Assembly: GCF_009741445.1 (NCBI RefSeq)
Contig: NZ_CP046507.1
Coordinates: 2,790,001-2,854,000 of the forward strand
Origin: Mycobacterium avium subsp. avium
GTDB lineage: Bacteria; Actinomycetota; Actinomycetes; Mycobacteriales; Mycobacteriaceae
Length of the DNA stretch: 64,000 nt
Direction: 5' to 3'
Position numbers and translations under genes: made by a program
Part shown: in pieces, positions 9,333-17,618 of the stretch
How positions within the stretch are numbered: position 1 is the first letter of the stretch
How the letters are laid out: each line of letters begins with the position of its first letter
The notes under the pieces: generated by a model
Seen by the model: only the letters and a program-made list of their open reading frames with translations
What the model was told of the DNA's origin: nothing
Database searches by the model: none

Positions 9333-10523
9333 ATGAGCGACCTGAAGACGGACGCGCCGATTCATGGCTCATGTGCGCCGGACTTCGTCGGGGTACGCGA
9401 CGCCTTCGAGCGCAATTTCACCCATGGCGGTGAGGTCGGCGCGGCCGTCGCCGTCTGGGTGGACGGGTCGCTGGTCGTCAATCTGTGGGGCGGCTGGGCC
9501 GACGCCGCGCGCACCCGCCCCTGGCAGCAGAACACCCTGACCACGGTGCTGTCCGGCACAAAGGGCCTGTCCGCCACCTGTGTGCATCGACTGGCCGACA
9601 GCGGGCAGCTGGACCTACAGGCGCCGGTGGCCCGCTACTGGCCCGAGTTCGCCCAGGCGGGCAAACAAGACATCACCCTGGCGATGGTGATGAGCCACCG
9701 ATCCGGGGTGATCGGGCCGCGCACCCGGATGCGCTGGGAACAGGTCGCCGACTGGGACTACGTCTGCGAACAGCTGGCCGCCGCCGAGCCGTGGTGGGAG
9801 CCGGGCACCGCCCAGGGCTACCACATGACCACCTTCGGTTTCATCATGGGCGAGGTGTTCCGCCGGGTCACCGGCCGAACCATCGGCCACTACCTGCGCA
9901 CCGAGATCGCCGGACCGTTCGGCGCCGACGTCCACATCGGGTTGCCGCTGGCCGAACAACACCGCTGCGCCGAGCGGGTCAACAAGCCGCACGCCCGCGA
10001 CCTGCTGGCCGACGCCAACGCCCCCACCGACCCGAGGAGCCTTGCCGAGCACCCCAAGGCCGGGCTGTCCATCTCGATGGGTTTCGCCCCCGACGACGAG
10101 CTGGGCTCGCACGATCTGAACCTGTGGCGCGAACTGGAGTTCCCGGGCACCAACGGGCAGGTGTCGGCGCTCGGCTTGGCGACCTTCTACAACGCGCTGG
10201 CCCAGGAGAAGTTGCTCAGCCGCGAGCACATGGACCGGGTGCGGGTGTGCCAGGGCGGGCTGGACACCGACCTGGTGCTGGGACCCCGGGTCGCCGACCA
10301 CGGCTGGGGCCTGGGGTACATGCTCAACCAGCGGTGCGTCAACGGACCCAACCCGCGGATCTTCGGCCACGGCGGGCTGGGCGGCTCGTTCGGATTCGTC
10401 GACCTGGAACACCGGATCGGCTACGCGTACGTGATGAATCGCTTCGACGCCACCAAGGCCAACGCCGATCCGCGGAGCCTGGCGCTGTCCAACGAGGTCT
10501 ACTCCGTGCTGGGCGTCCGCTAA
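9333..10523 (+). CDS. lipP: Serine esterase/lipase of the beta-lactamase (class C) fold
   Basis: 396 residues, corresponding by position to Rv2463 (LipP, about 394 recalled). The nucleophile is in the SxxK motif Ser74-Gly-Thr-Lys77, and the later YHMTTFGF segment supplies the tyrosine that takes part in catalysis in this family. The C-terminal HGGLGGSFGFVD corresponds to the third family motif (HTG-like). I see no clear signal peptide, so the enzyme may be cytosolic or non-classically exported. Natural substrates of this family (short-chain esters) are inferred. It starts 32 bp after tRNA-Gly and ends at a strong hairpin terminator. Confidence 0.9.
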   Translation: MSDLKTDAPIHGSCAPDFVGVRDAFERNFTHGGEVGAAVAVWVDGSLVVNLWGGWADAARTRPWQQNTLTTVLSGTKGLSATCVHRLADSGQLDLQAPVARYWPEFAQAGKQDITLAMVMSHRSGVIGPRTRMRWEQVADWDYVCEQLAAAEPWWEPGTAQGYHMTTFGFIMGEVFRRVTGRTIGHYLRTEIAGPFGADVHIGLPLAEQHRCAERVNKPHARDLLADANAPTDPRSLAEHPKAGLSISMGFAPDDELGSHDLNLWRELEFPGTNGQVSALGLATFYNALAQEKLLSREHMDRVRVCQGGLDTDLVLGPRVADHGWGLGYMLNQRCVNGPNPRIFGHGGLGGSFGFVDLEHRIGYAYVMNRFDATKANADPRSLALSNEVYSVLGVR

Positions 10524-10532
10524 CTGCGACGC

Positions 10533-10566
10533 GAACGCGCCCCGCCCGGATCGGCGGGGCGCGTTC
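10533..10566. terminator. Bidirectional hairpin terminator after the lipP-like gene
   Basis: Two perfect 14-bp arms, GAACGCGCCCCGCC at 10533-10546 and its complement at 10553-10566, enclose a 6-nt loop. GGGTTTCG follows on the plus strand. It sits 9 bp after the esterase stop codon and 23 bp beyond the stop of the convergent gene at 10590, so it can serve both transcripts. The long U-tract is missing, as is common for mycobacterial terminators. Confidence 0.75.
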
Positions 10567-10589
10567 GGGTTTCGTGGACGTGCGCGGCG

Positions 10590-10886
10590 TCAGGGGTGCC
10601 AGCCGTGCGGCGGCGGCGGTCCGCCTGGACCAGGGTGGCCCCAGCCCGGGGGTGGCGGTCCCGGCGGACCCGGAGGCGGCGGGGGCGGGCCCCCACGCCA
10701 GTCATGGCAGTTGTTCCAGTCCCAGTTGTTTCCCCAGCCCGGATCCCAGAATTCGCCGGGGCACCATTGCGGGAAGGGCCCGGGATGGGCCTGGGCTACC
10801 GTTGCGATGCCCAAGCCGGCCAGGCCCAGCCCACCGATCGCGAGGGCCGTTGCGGCCAAACGTGGAAGAGTTTTCACGAAGAACAC
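10590..10886 (-). CDS. Small secreted Trp-rich, Pro/Gly-tailed protein of unknown function
   Basis: 98 residues, unknown function. A signal peptide is clear: basic start (KTLPR), a hydrophobic stretch of about 20 residues, and an AQA-H cleavage site near residue 33. The mature part has two zones. The first, about 28 residues, is rich in Trp and Asn (WCPGEFWDPGWGNNWDW) with two cysteines, WCPG and NNCHDW, that could form one disulfide. The second, about 35 residues, is a proline/glycine tail. Similar small secreted proteins are known in mycobacteria without assigned function. The start is GTG at 10886 or the in-frame GTG at 10877. A TATACG -10-like box at 10894-10899 lies so close that the message may be leaderless. 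Confidence 0.75.
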   Translation of the reverse strand: MFFVKTLPRLAATALAIGGLGLAGLGIATVAQAHPGPFPQWCPGEFWDPGWGNNWDWNNCHDWRGGPPPPPPGPPGPPPPGWGHPGPGGPPPPHGWHP

Positions 10887-10976
10887 TCATACCCGTATAG
10901 ATGCTTTGGCTAAACAATGGCCTGGCGTTTCTTGCCTGTGAGCTTCCTGCCAACCGGGGCGATCGAGCGGGCGGGC

Positions 10977-11783
10977 TCACTTCTGACAAGTGGGGCACCA
11001 GAACACGTTTCGGCCCTCCAGCACCGCAGTCCGGACGGGCTCGCCGCACACCCGGCAGGCCTCGCCGGCCCGCCGGTACACGTAGGTGCGCGGCCGGTCG
11101 GGGCGATAGGACGGGGCGCCGCGGTCGTGTTCGGGCCGCACCACGATGATCTTGCCGCGCCGCAGGCCCACCTTCATCAGCGCCACCAGATCGGTCCAGG
11201 CCGCATCGAACTCGGCCTCGCCCACGTCGCGGCCCGCCCGGTACGGGTCGATGCCGTGCCGGAACAACAACTCGCTGCGGTACACGTTGCCCACCCCGGC
11301 CATCACGGTCTGGTCCATCAGCAGCGCGCCAATAGGTCTGCGCGACTTGGCAATTCGCTGCCAGGCCCAGGACGGGTCGGCGTCGTCGCGCAACGGGTCG
11401 GGGCCCAGCCTGGCCAGCACGTCGCTGACCTGCCCCTCGTCGATGACCTCGCAGACCGTCGGGCCGCGCAGGTCGGTGCCGTGGCTGGCGCCGACCATGC
11501 GCATCCGCACCTGCCCGACCGGGTCGGGCAACGGCCCGTCGCCGGGACGTTCCCATTCGCTGAAGGAGCCGTACAGTCCCAGGTGCACGTGCACGATCGG
11601 GCCGCCCGCGTAGTGGTGAAACAGGTGTTTGCCCCAGGCGCTGGTGCGCCGCAACACCCGGCCGTCGACCACCGCGGCCGCCTCGGCGAAGCGGCCCTGC
11701 GGGCTGGTCACCGCCACCGGCGCGCCGGCGTAACGGCGTTGATGTAGCCGGGCCAGCCGGTGCAGGGTATGGCCTTCGGGCAC
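10977..11783 (-). CDS. nei2: DNA glycosylase/AP lyase of the Fpg/Nei family (endonuclease VIII type 2)
   Basis: Base-excision repair enzyme removing oxidised bases, with beta/delta-elimination. 268 residues, as recalled for Rv2464c. The N-terminal catalytic Pro and Glu are in MPEGH, exposed after Met removal. The helix-two-turn-helix segment includes QTVMAGVGNVYRSELLF around 160-175. The C-terminal zinc finger has the pairs CRVC and CPTC, complete here. The stop is 194 bp from the preceding gene's start. It follows rpiB by 18 bp on the same strand, so rpiB-nei2 is one unit. The PEGHTLH start separates it from Fpg (PELPE). Confidence 0.95.
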   Translation of the reverse strand: MPEGHTLHRLARLHQRRYAGAPVAVTSPQGRFAEAAAVVDGRVLRRTSAWGKHLFHHYAGGPIVHVHLGLYGSFSEWERPGDGPLPDPVGQVRMRMVGASHGTDLRGPTVCEVIDEGQVSDVLARLGPDPLRDDADPSWAWQRIAKSRRPIGALLMDQTVMAGVGNVYRSELLFRHGIDPYRAGRDVGEAEFDAAWTDLVALMKVGLRRGKIIVVRPEHDRGAPSYRPDRPRTYVYRRAGEACRVCGEPVRTAVLEGRNVFWCPTCQK

Positions 11784-11801
11784 GCGCGGACCCTGCCGAC
11801 C

Positions 11802-12281
11802 TCAGCCCACGGCGCCGGGTACCGGCGGGGCTTGGTGGGTGCGTTCGTATTCGGCCAGTATGTCGATACGCCGTTGGTGGCGTGGGGCTTTCGACCACGG
11901 CGTGGTCACGAAGGCGTCGACGATGGCCAGCGCCTCGGCCACGGTGTGCATGCGACCGCCGATGCCGATCAGCTGGGCGTTGTTGTGCTCGCGCGCCAGC
12001 TGCGCCGTTTCCACGCTCCAGGCCAACGCGCAGCGGGCGCCGGGAACCTTGTTGGCGGCGATCTGCTCGCCGTTGCCCGACCCCCCGAGCACGATGCCGA
12101 GGCTGTCCGGGTCGGCCACGGTGCGCGTCGCGGCGGCGATGCAGAACGCCGGGTAGTCGTCGTCGGCGTCGTAGCTGAAGGCGCCGCAGTCGATCGGCTG
12201 GTGGCCGGACTGCTCGAGGTGGGCGATGATCTGCTGCTTGAGCTCGAATCCGGCGTGGTCAGAGCCGAGGTAGACGCGCAT
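11802..12281 (-). CDS. rpiB: Ribose-5-phosphate isomerase B
   Basis: The product interconverts ribose 5-phosphate and ribulose 5-phosphate in the pentose phosphate pathway. 159 residues; Rv2465c is recalled at 162. The N-terminal MRVYLGSDHAGFELKQ has the substrate-binding Asp-His pair. The anion-hole segment GSGNGEQIAANK carries the mycobacterial form in which a glutamate near this loop acts as the base instead of the cysteine of E. coli RpiB. A second conserved part is NNAQLIGIGGRM. It is the first gene of the rpiB-nei2 unit, downstream of a terminator-like hairpin that separates it from the nitroreductase homologue. Confidence 0.95.
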   Translation of the reverse strand: MRVYLGSDHAGFELKQQIIAHLEQSGHQPIDCGAFSYDADDDYPAFCIAAATRTVADPDSLGIVLGGSGNGEQIAANKVPGARCALAWSVETAQLAREHNNAQLIGIGGRMHTVAEALAIVDAFVTTPWSKAPRHQRRIDILAEYERTHQAPPVPGAVG

Positions 12282-12294
12282 GCCCGCAATCCTT

Positions 12295-12328
12295 ACACAG
12301 CCGCGGGCCGCCGGGCCCGCGGCTGTGT
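12295..12328. terminator. Hairpin between the DsbA-like gene and rpiB
   Basis: A perfect 14-bp inverted repeat (ACACAGCCGCGGGC at 12295-12308, its complement at 12315-12328) with a 6-nt loop lies 8 bp after the stop codon at 12337 and 13 bp before the rpiB start. It is probably the terminator of the upstream gene. It lacks a U-tract, and because it is so close to rpiB it could also act as an attenuator in the rpiB leader. Confidence 0.65.
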
Positions 12329-12336
12329 GCGGCAGG

Positions 12337-12960
12337 CTAGTCGAATTCGGGCTTCTCGTCGCGGGTTCGCTTGAGTTCGAAGAAGTGCGGGTAGGACGCG
12401 AACGTCACCGAGGCGTCCCACAGCTTGCCCGCTTCCTCGCCGCGCGGGATCCGGGACAGCACCGGCCCGAAGAACGCCACGTTGTTGACGTGGATGGTGG
12501 GGGTGCCGACGTCGTCGCCGACCGGGTCCATGCCGGCGTGGTGGCTCTTGCGCAGCGCGTCGTCGTAGGCGTCGGTGTCGGCGGCCTCGGCCAGCTCGGC
12601 CGGCAGGCCCACCTCGGCCAGCGACTGCTTGATCACGTCGGTGAGGTCCTTGTTGCCCTCGTTGTGGATGCGGGTGCCCATCGCCGTGTACAGCGGCGCA
12701 AGCACCTCGGCGCCGTGCGCCTGTTCGGCGGCGATGGCCACCCGCACCGGGCCGAACGCCTTGGCCAACCGCTCCCGGTATTCGTCGGGCAGGCCCTCGC
12801 GGTTCTCGTTGAGCACCGCCAGGCTCATCACGTGGAAGTTCACCTCGATGTCGCGGACCTTTTCCACCTCGAGGATCCAGCGTGAGGTGATCCATGCCCA
12901 CGGGCACAGCGGGTCGAACCAGAAATCGGCTTTGTTCTTCGCGGGGGCCTGCTGCGCCAT
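12337..12960 (-). CDS. DsbA-like mycothiol-dependent nitroreductase/reductase (Rv2466c family), CPWA active site
   Basis: A 207-residue thioredoxin-fold protein, the same length as recalled for Rv2466c, which uses mycothiol to reduce substrates and activates thienopyrimidine prodrugs. The active-site segment is FDPLCPWAW: Cys19 is kept but residue 22, Cys in my memory of Rv2466c (CPWC), is Ala (codon GCA at 12895-12897). The rest of the fold, including GTPTIHVN with its cis-Pro, is intact. The start is ATG at 12960, with GAGAGGA upstream. SigH control is known in M. tuberculosis, but I cannot assign a promoter here. Loss of the second Cys suggests a monothiol mechanism. Frame and length are normal, so it is not a pseudogene. 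Confidence 0.88.
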   Translation of the reverse strand: MAQQAPAKNKADFWFDPLCPWAWITSRWILEVEKVRDIEVNFHVMSLAVLNENREGLPDEYRERLAKAFGPVRVAIAAEQAHGAEVLAPLYTAMGTRIHNEGNKDLTDVIKQSLAEVGLPAELAEAADTDAYDDALRKSHHAGMDPVGDDVGTPTIHVNNVAFFGPVLSRIPRGEEAGKLWDASVTFASYPHFFELKRTRDEKPEFD

Positions 12961-13067
12961 GGCGGATCCTCTCGTGTGGGAGTTGCTCGTGGAGTTGAAA
13001 GACTGATCTGCACAACCGTAGGCGTCTGCATCCTGTTCCCGGTTTGCCCGCCCCGTAAGTTGGACAC

Positions 13068-15659
13068 GTGGCACTTCCCAATCTCACCCGCGAACAAGCC
13101 GTCGAGCGCGCCGCGCTGGTCACCGTAGCCGGCTACCGGATCGACCTCGACCTCACCGACGGGAACGGCGCTCCCGGCGAACGGACCTTCCGCTCGATCA
13201 CCACGGTGGTGTTCGACGCGCTGGCCGGCGCCGACACCGTCATCGACATCGCCGCCGACACCGTGCGCAGCGCCACCCTCAACGGTCGCGACATCGACGT
13301 CTCCGGCTACGACGAATCCACCGGGATCCCGTTGCAGGGGCTGGCCGACCGCAATGTCGTCGTGGTCGACGCGGACTGCCGCTACTCCAACACCGGCGAG
13401 GGTCTGCATCGCTTCGTCGACCCGGTCGACGACGAGGTCTACCTGTACTCGCAATTCGAAACCGCCGATGCCAAGCGGATGTTCGCCTGCTTCGACCAGC
13501 CCGACCTCAAGGCGACCTTCGACGTGCGGGTGACCGCGCCCCGGCATTGGAAGGTGATCTCCAACAGCGCGGCGGTGTCGGTGAACGACGCGGCGCAACA
13601 CCGGGTGCACACGTTTGCCACCACGCCGCGGATGAGCACCTATCTGGTCGCCCTGATCGCCGGCCCGTACGCCGAGTGGAAGGACAGCTACGTCGACGAG
13701 CACGGGGAGATCCCGCTGGGCATCTACTGCCGGGCCTCGCTGGCGCAGTACATGGACGCCGAACGGCTCTTCACCCAGACCAAGCAGGGATTCGGCTTCT
13801 ACCACAAGAACTTCGGGATGCCCTACGCGTTCGGCAAATACGATCAGCTGTTCGTGCCCGAATTCAACGCCGGCGCAATGGAAAACGCGGGCGCGGTGAC
13901 CCTCCTCGAGGATTACGTGTTCCGCAGCAAGGTCACCCGGGCCTCCTACGAGCGGCGCGCCGAGACGGTGCTGCACGAGATGGCGCACATGTGGTTCGGG
14001 GACCTGGTCACCATGGCCTGGTGGGACGATCTGTGGCTGAACGAGTCGTTCGCCACCTTCGCGTCGGTGCTGTGCCAAAGCGAGGCAACGGAATTCACCG
14101 AGGCGTGGACGACGTTCGCGACGGTGGAGAAGTCGTGGGCCTACCGCCAGGATCAACTGCCGTCGACGCATCCGATCGCCGCCGACATCCCGGACCTGGC
14201 CGCGGTCGAGGTGAACTTCGACGGGATCACCTACGCCAAGGGCGCTTCGGTGCTCAAACAACTCGTCGCCTACGTCGGGCTGGAGCACTTTTTGGCCGGG
14301 CTGCGCGATTACTTCCGCGCCCACGCGTTCGGCAACGCCACCTTCGACCATCTGGTCGCCGCGCTGGAGAAGGCATCCGGCCGCGACCTGTCCGACTGGG
14401 GTCGGCAGTGGCTGAAGACCACCGGGCTGAACACGCTGCGGCCGGATTTCGACGTCGACGACCGCGGCCGGTTCACCCGGTTCGCGGTGACCCAGAGTGG
14501 TGCCGCCCCGGGCGCCGGGGAGACCCGGGTGCACCGGCTGGTGATCGGCATCTACGACGACGACGGGTCGGGGAAGCTGGTGCGAGTGCACCGGGCGGAA
14601 CTCGACGTCGAGGGTCCTGTCACGGAAGTGCCTGCGCTGGTTGGTGTTTCGCGAGGCAAACTGGTTCTGGTCAACGACGACGACCTGACCTACTGCTCCG
14701 TGCGGCTGGACGCCGAGTCGCTGGGCACCGCGCTGGATCGCATCGCCGACATCGCCGAGCCGTTGCCGCGCTCGCTGGTCTGGTCGGCGGCCTGGGAGAT
14801 GACCCGCGAGGCCGAACTGCGGGCCCGCGACTTCGTGGCCCTGGTGGCGGGCGGCGTGCAGGGCGAAACCGAGGTCGGCGTGGCGCAGCGGCTGCTGCTG
14901 CAGGCGCAGACGGCGCTGAGCTCCTACGCCGAGCCGGAATGGGCGCGCGACCACGGTTGGCCGCAGTTCGCCGACCGGCTGCTGGAGTTGGCGCGGGCCG
15001 CCGAGACCGGGTCGGATCACCAGCTGGCCTTCGTCAACGCGCTGTGCTCGTCGCTGTTGTCGACGCGCCATGTGGTGACGCTGGCGGATCTGCTCGACCA
15101 TGACCCGGCCGAGTTGGGGCTGGCCGGCCTGGAGATCGACACCGACCTGCGGTGGCGGATCGTCACCGCCCTGGCCGCCGCCGGCGAGATCGACGCCGAC
15201 GGGCCCGCGACGCCGTTCATCGATGCCGAGGTGCAGCGTGACCCGACGGCCGCCGGCAAGCGGCACGCCGCGCAGGCCGCGGCGGCGCGGCCGCAGCTGC
15301 CGGTCAAGGAGCAGGCGTGGACGACGGTGGTCGAGGACGACACCCTGGCCAACATCACGGCCCGCTCGATGATCGCGGGCATCGCCCAGCCCGGGCAGCA
15401 CGAGCTGCTCAAGCCGTTCACCCCGCGCTACTTCGAGGCGATCCCGGGCGTGTGGGCGCGGCGATCCAGCGAAGTGGCCCAGACGGTGGTGGTCGGCCTG
15501 TATCCGGCCTGGGACATCAGCGACGAGGGCATCGCGGCGGCGGACAGGTTCTTGTCGGACCCCCAGGTGCCGGCGGCGCTGCGGCGGCTGGTGCTCGAGG
15601 GCCAGGCCGGGGTGAAGCGTGCGCTGCGGGCGCGTCGCTTCGACGCGACAGCTGACTAG
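13068..15659 (+). CDS. pepN: Aminopeptidase N (M1 family zinc metallopeptidase)
   Basis: Cytosolic aminopeptidase that removes N-terminal residues from peptides downstream of Clp and proteasome proteolysis. 863 residues from the GTG at 13068. The exopeptidase motif GAMEN is at 269-273. The zinc site is His303-Glu304-x2-His307 with Glu326 in NES. A following Tyr in the [13 protein letters not shown] region completes the family pattern. The C-terminal ERAP1-like helical domain is complete. The gene is divergent from the DsbA-like gene (107-bp gap). Its TAG stop overlaps the TAG of the convergent gene within a shared CTAG at 15656-15659. Close to full-length identity with my memory of Rv2467. 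Confidence 0.97.
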   Translation: MALPNLTREQAVERAALVTVAGYRIDLDLTDGNGAPGERTFRSITTVVFDALAGADTVIDIAADTVRSATLNGRDIDVSGYDESTGIPLQGLADRNVVVVDADCRYSNTGEGLHRFVDPVDDEVYLYSQFETADAKRMFACFDQPDLKATFDVRVTAPRHWKVISNSAAVSVNDAAQHRVHTFATTPRMSTYLVALIAGPYAEWKDSYVDEHGEIPLGIYCRASLAQYMDAERLFTQTKQGFGFYHKNFGMPYAFGKYDQLFVPEFNAGAMENAGAVTLLEDYVFRSKVTRASYERRAETVLHEMAHMWFGDLVTMAWWDDLWLNESFATFASVLCQSEATEFTEAWTTFATVEKSWAYRQDQLPSTHPIAADIPDLAAVEVNFDGITYAKGASVLKQLVAYVGLEHFLAGLRDYFRAHAFGNATFDHLVAALEKASGRDLSDWGRQWLKTTGLNTLRPDFDVDDRGRFTRFAVTQSGAAPGAGETRVHRLVIGIYDDDGSGKLVRVHRAELDVEGPVTEVPALVGVSRGKLVLVNDDDLTYCSVRLDAESLGTALDRIADIAEPLPRSLVWSAAWEMTREAELRARDFVALVAGGVQGETEVGVAQRLLLQAQTALSSYAEPEWARDHGWPQFADRLLELARAAETGSDHQLAFVNALCSSLLSTRHVVTLADLLDHDPAELGLAGLEIDTDLRWRIVTALAAAGEIDADGPATPFIDAEVQRDPTAAGKRHAAQAAAARPQLPVKEQAWTTVVEDDTLANITARSMIAGIAQPGQHELLKPFTPRYFEAIPGVWARRSSEVAQTVVVGLYPAWDISDEGIAAADRFLSDPQVPAALRRLVLEGQAGVKRALRARRFDATAD

Positions 15660-16123
15660 GCCGGCGAGATCCCTGCGCTCAGCACGCGGATCGCGCTGAC
15701 CAGGCCGTCCACCAGATCGCCCCGCTGGAACGCCGAGGAGGCCGCGGCGACACCCAGCGGCGCGGCCGATTCGGCGCCGCGACCCCGGACCGCGGAACCG
15801 TAGACCACCTCGATGACCTTCTGATCGGGTGAGACGGCCAGCAGCACCGCGTTGTCCGGGGTGGGCACGTCGGCCAGGATCTCGCGGGCCCGCGCGGCGG
15901 TGTCGGTGCCCAGGTCGCCCAGATAGATCGCGAACCGCGTCTTGGACGCCCGCGACCCGAACTTCAGCGCGTCGTCGATGGCCACCAGGTCCTTGATCGG
16001 GAACGGGTAGTGCACGGACAGCTCACCGGGCTCGGTCACCCCGGAGATCCGGCCGCTGGTGGTGATCACCCAGCCGTTGGGCAGCTCGGCGGGTTCCCTC
16101 GTCGCTACCTCACCACGTGCCAC
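15656..16123 (-). CDS. TPM-domain (DUF5130) protein, probable respiratory supercomplex-associated subunit PRSAF1
   Basis: About 155 residues from the GTG at 16123. The core ([21 protein letters not shown] followed by [20 protein letters not shown]) is a TPM-like alpha/beta domain, annotated DUF5130 in mycobacteria (Rv2468c). In M. smegmatis the orthologue next to ctaJ was reported in cryo-EM structures of the bcc-aa3 supercomplex; I recall this as MSMEG_4692/PRSAF1. I chose 16123 because GGAGGT lies 7 nt upstream. An ATG at 16192 is also in frame and would give 178 residues with an 83-bp overlap with ctaJ. The gene is translationally linked to ctaJ in either case. Confidence 0.75.
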   Translation of the reverse strand: MARGEVATREPAELPNGWVITTSGRISGVTEPGELSVHYPFPIKDLVAIDDALKFGSRASKTRFAIYLGDLGTDTAARAREILADVPTPDNAVLLAVSPDQKVIEVVYGSAVRGRGAESAAPLGVAAASSAFQRGDLVDGLVSAIRVLSAGISPA

Positions 16124-16340
16124 TGGCGCCACCTCCGACTGTGAATTCCGACGTGCCGTGTCCACCGTGACCGGCGTGGCCGACGTCCTCATCGACGGCC
16201 GCCCACAGGATCGGCGGGTGGGTCCACTTCTCGCCCAGCTTGTAGGTCGCCGGGTGCGGTCCCTTGTGGGACCAGATCAGCACCGACAAGACGATCACCA
16301 GCAACAGCGGTATTCCGACGATGAACAGGTGCATCTGCAT
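16110..16340 (-). CDS. ctaJ: Cytochrome c oxidase accessory subunit CtaJ-like small membrane protein
   Basis: About 76 residues. One strongly hydrophobic N-terminal helix ([19 protein letters not shown]) is followed by a short polar stretch ([27 protein letters not shown]) and a His/Gly-rich tail. Architecture and position between the Rv2468c and Rv2469c homologues match the small protein I recall as CtaJ (Rv2468A/MSMEG_4693), a subunit of the mycobacterial bcc-aa3 supercomplex. Start choices are ATG 16340, ATG 16334 or GTG 16349; none has a strong Shine-Dalgarno. Its 3' end overlaps the next gene's start. The His-rich tail (HAGHGGHG) could bind metal, but that is speculative. Confidence 0.75.
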   Translation of the reverse strand: MQMHLFIVGIPLLLVIVLSVLIWSHKGPHPATYKLGEKWTHPPILWAAVDEDVGHAGHGGHGTSEFTVGGGASGTW

Positions 16341-16405
16341 AGAACTCACGACGCAAACCGTATCCCACGCACCGGGCTGCACTCGTCCGGACACCGGAAT
16401 GTGGC

Positions 16406-17053
16406 TCAGGCCGCACCTTCACCGAGGTATCGGGCCCAGGCCGGGTCCAGCTCCTTGACCGTCGACAGCAGCCGCCAGTGTTGGCCGGTGGGCGGCAGCG
16501 GCGGCCGGCGCAGCGTCCAGCCGAGCTCGTTGAGCAGTTTGTCGCCCTTGCGGTGGTTGCACGTCGAGCAGCAGGCGACGCAGTTCTCCCAGGAGTGGTC
16601 ACCCCCGCGGCTGCGCGGCACCACGTGGTCGACGGTGTCGGCCTTGGCCCCGCAGTAGGCGCAGCAGAACCGGTCGCGGTGCATCAGCGCGGCGCGGGTC
16701 ATCGGGACCCGCGCCCGGTAGGGCACCCGGACGTAGCTGCGCAGCTGGATCACCGACGGCATCACGATCGAGCTGGTCGCCGAGTGGATGACCGGGCCCG
16801 CTGGATCGTGATGCACCACGTCGGCCTTTCCGCAGATCACCATGACGATGGCGCGCCGCATCGGCAGCGCGGTCAGCGGCTCGTAGGTGGAATTCAGCAG
16901 CAGCACCCGCCGGCGACTCCAGATGGACGTGCTGTCCGGGCGGGTGGGCGGATGGGTTTCAACACTGTGCAGCGAGGACGCGGTCGGGGGCCCGGTCAAC
17001 CCTGCCGCGGCCACCTGGCTGCGGTGGCGGCGGCGCTTCTTGCCCTGCGCCAT
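16406..17053 (-). CDS. HNH endonuclease family protein
   Basis: 215 residues; Rv2469c is recalled at about 222. The C-terminal half is an HNH domain. The zinc cysteine pairs are CAYC and CSTC, with the core AKADTVDHVVPRSRGGDHS then WENCVACC between them, containing the D-H...N...H pattern. The N-terminal third is basic (MAQGKKRRRHRSQ) and could contact nucleic acid. Before the HNH core is a conserved VLLLNSTYEPLTALP segment found in many single-copy actinobacterial HNH proteins whose cellular role is not established. The ATG at 17053 has GGAGGA upstream; the reading frame is open further 5' but lacks conservation. It is not associated with restriction or CRISPR genes here. Confidence 0.9.
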   Translation of the reverse strand: MAQGKKRRRHRSQVAAAGLTGPPTASSLHSVETHPPTRPDSTSIWSRRRVLLLNSTYEPLTALPMRRAIVMVICGKADVVHHDPAGPVIHSATSSIVMPSVIQLRSYVRVPYRARVPMTRAALMHRDRFCCAYCGAKADTVDHVVPRSRGGDHSWENCVACCSTCNHRKGDKLLNELGWTLRRPPLPPTGQHWRLLSTVKELDPAWARYLGEGAA

Positions 17054-17196
17054 AGATCCTCCGCGAACAGTCCACCATGATTCGCCGCCAATCGCACGCC
17101 TATTGCAGGTGAACGCCGTGTCGATCCGGTGAACAGCCGGAGTGGGCTCGGGCCGCTCCGGTGCGTGACGGCGCGGATGCACCACAATGGACGGCG

Positions 17197-17586
17197 ATGG
17201 ATCAGGTGAGCTTTTACGACGCGGTCGGCGGTGCCGAGACGTTTCAGGCGATCGTGTCGCGGTTTTACGCCCAGGTGCCCGAGGACGAGATCCTGCGCGA
17301 GCTCTATCCGCTCGATGACCTCGAGGGCGCCGAGGAACGGCTGCGGATGTTCCTCGAGCAGTATTGGGGCGGCCCGCGCACCTACTCCGACCGGCGCGGG
17401 CATCCGCGGCTGCGGATGCGTCACGTGCCGTTCCGGATCACTCCCCTGGCCCGCGACGCCTGGCTGCGCTGCATGCACACGGCGGTGGCGTCGATCGACT
17501 CGAAGACACTGGACGACGAGCACCGTCGCGAGCTGCTCGACTATCTGGAGATGGCCGCGCACTCGCTGGTGAATTCTCCGTTGTGA
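17197..17586 (+). CDS. glbO: Truncated haemoglobin, group II (trHbO)
   Basis: Oxygen-binding 2/2 haemoglobin, membrane-associated in mycobacteria and linked to respiration. 129 residues, against 128 recalled for Rv2470. The family pattern is visible: FYDAVGG at the N-terminus, FYAQVPED with the B10 tyrosine, [13 protein letters not shown] with the CD1 region, the WGGP turn, then HPRLRMRH with the proximal (F8) histidine and the G8 tryptophan in DAWLRCM. ATG at 17197. Its TGA stop overlaps the ATG of aglA (TGATG), and that junction is embedded in an 18-bp tandem duplication. Confidence 0.96.
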   Translation: MDQVSFYDAVGGAETFQAIVSRFYAQVPEDEILRELYPLDDLEGAEERLRMFLEQYWGGPRTYSDRRGHPRLRMRHVPFRITPLARDAWLRCMHTAVASIDSKTLDDEHRRELLDYLEMAAHSLVNSPL

Positions 17587-17618
17587 TGTCAGCCCACGAA
17601 GTGATGTCAGCCCACGAA
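17583..17618. repeat. 18-bp perfect tandem duplication across the glbO/aglA junction
   Basis: The unit GTGATGTCAGCCCACGAA occurs at 17583-17600 and again, with no base changed, at 17601-17618. Each copy has a TGATG stop/start signature. The duplication gives aglA two equivalent in-frame start codons (17586 and 17604) and adds six codons to its N-terminus if the first is used. Confidence 0.95.

Noticed and set aside
12840..15401. Minus-strand ORF of 853 codons across pepN
   Set aside because: Mirror of the real pepN frame, with low-complexity Arg/Gly/Val sequence; the sense frame has full M1 motifs.
16406..17053. HNH gene as a restriction-modification or defence nuclease
   Set aside because: No methyltransferase, REase or other defence gene nearby, and it is a conserved single-copy gene in mycobacteria.
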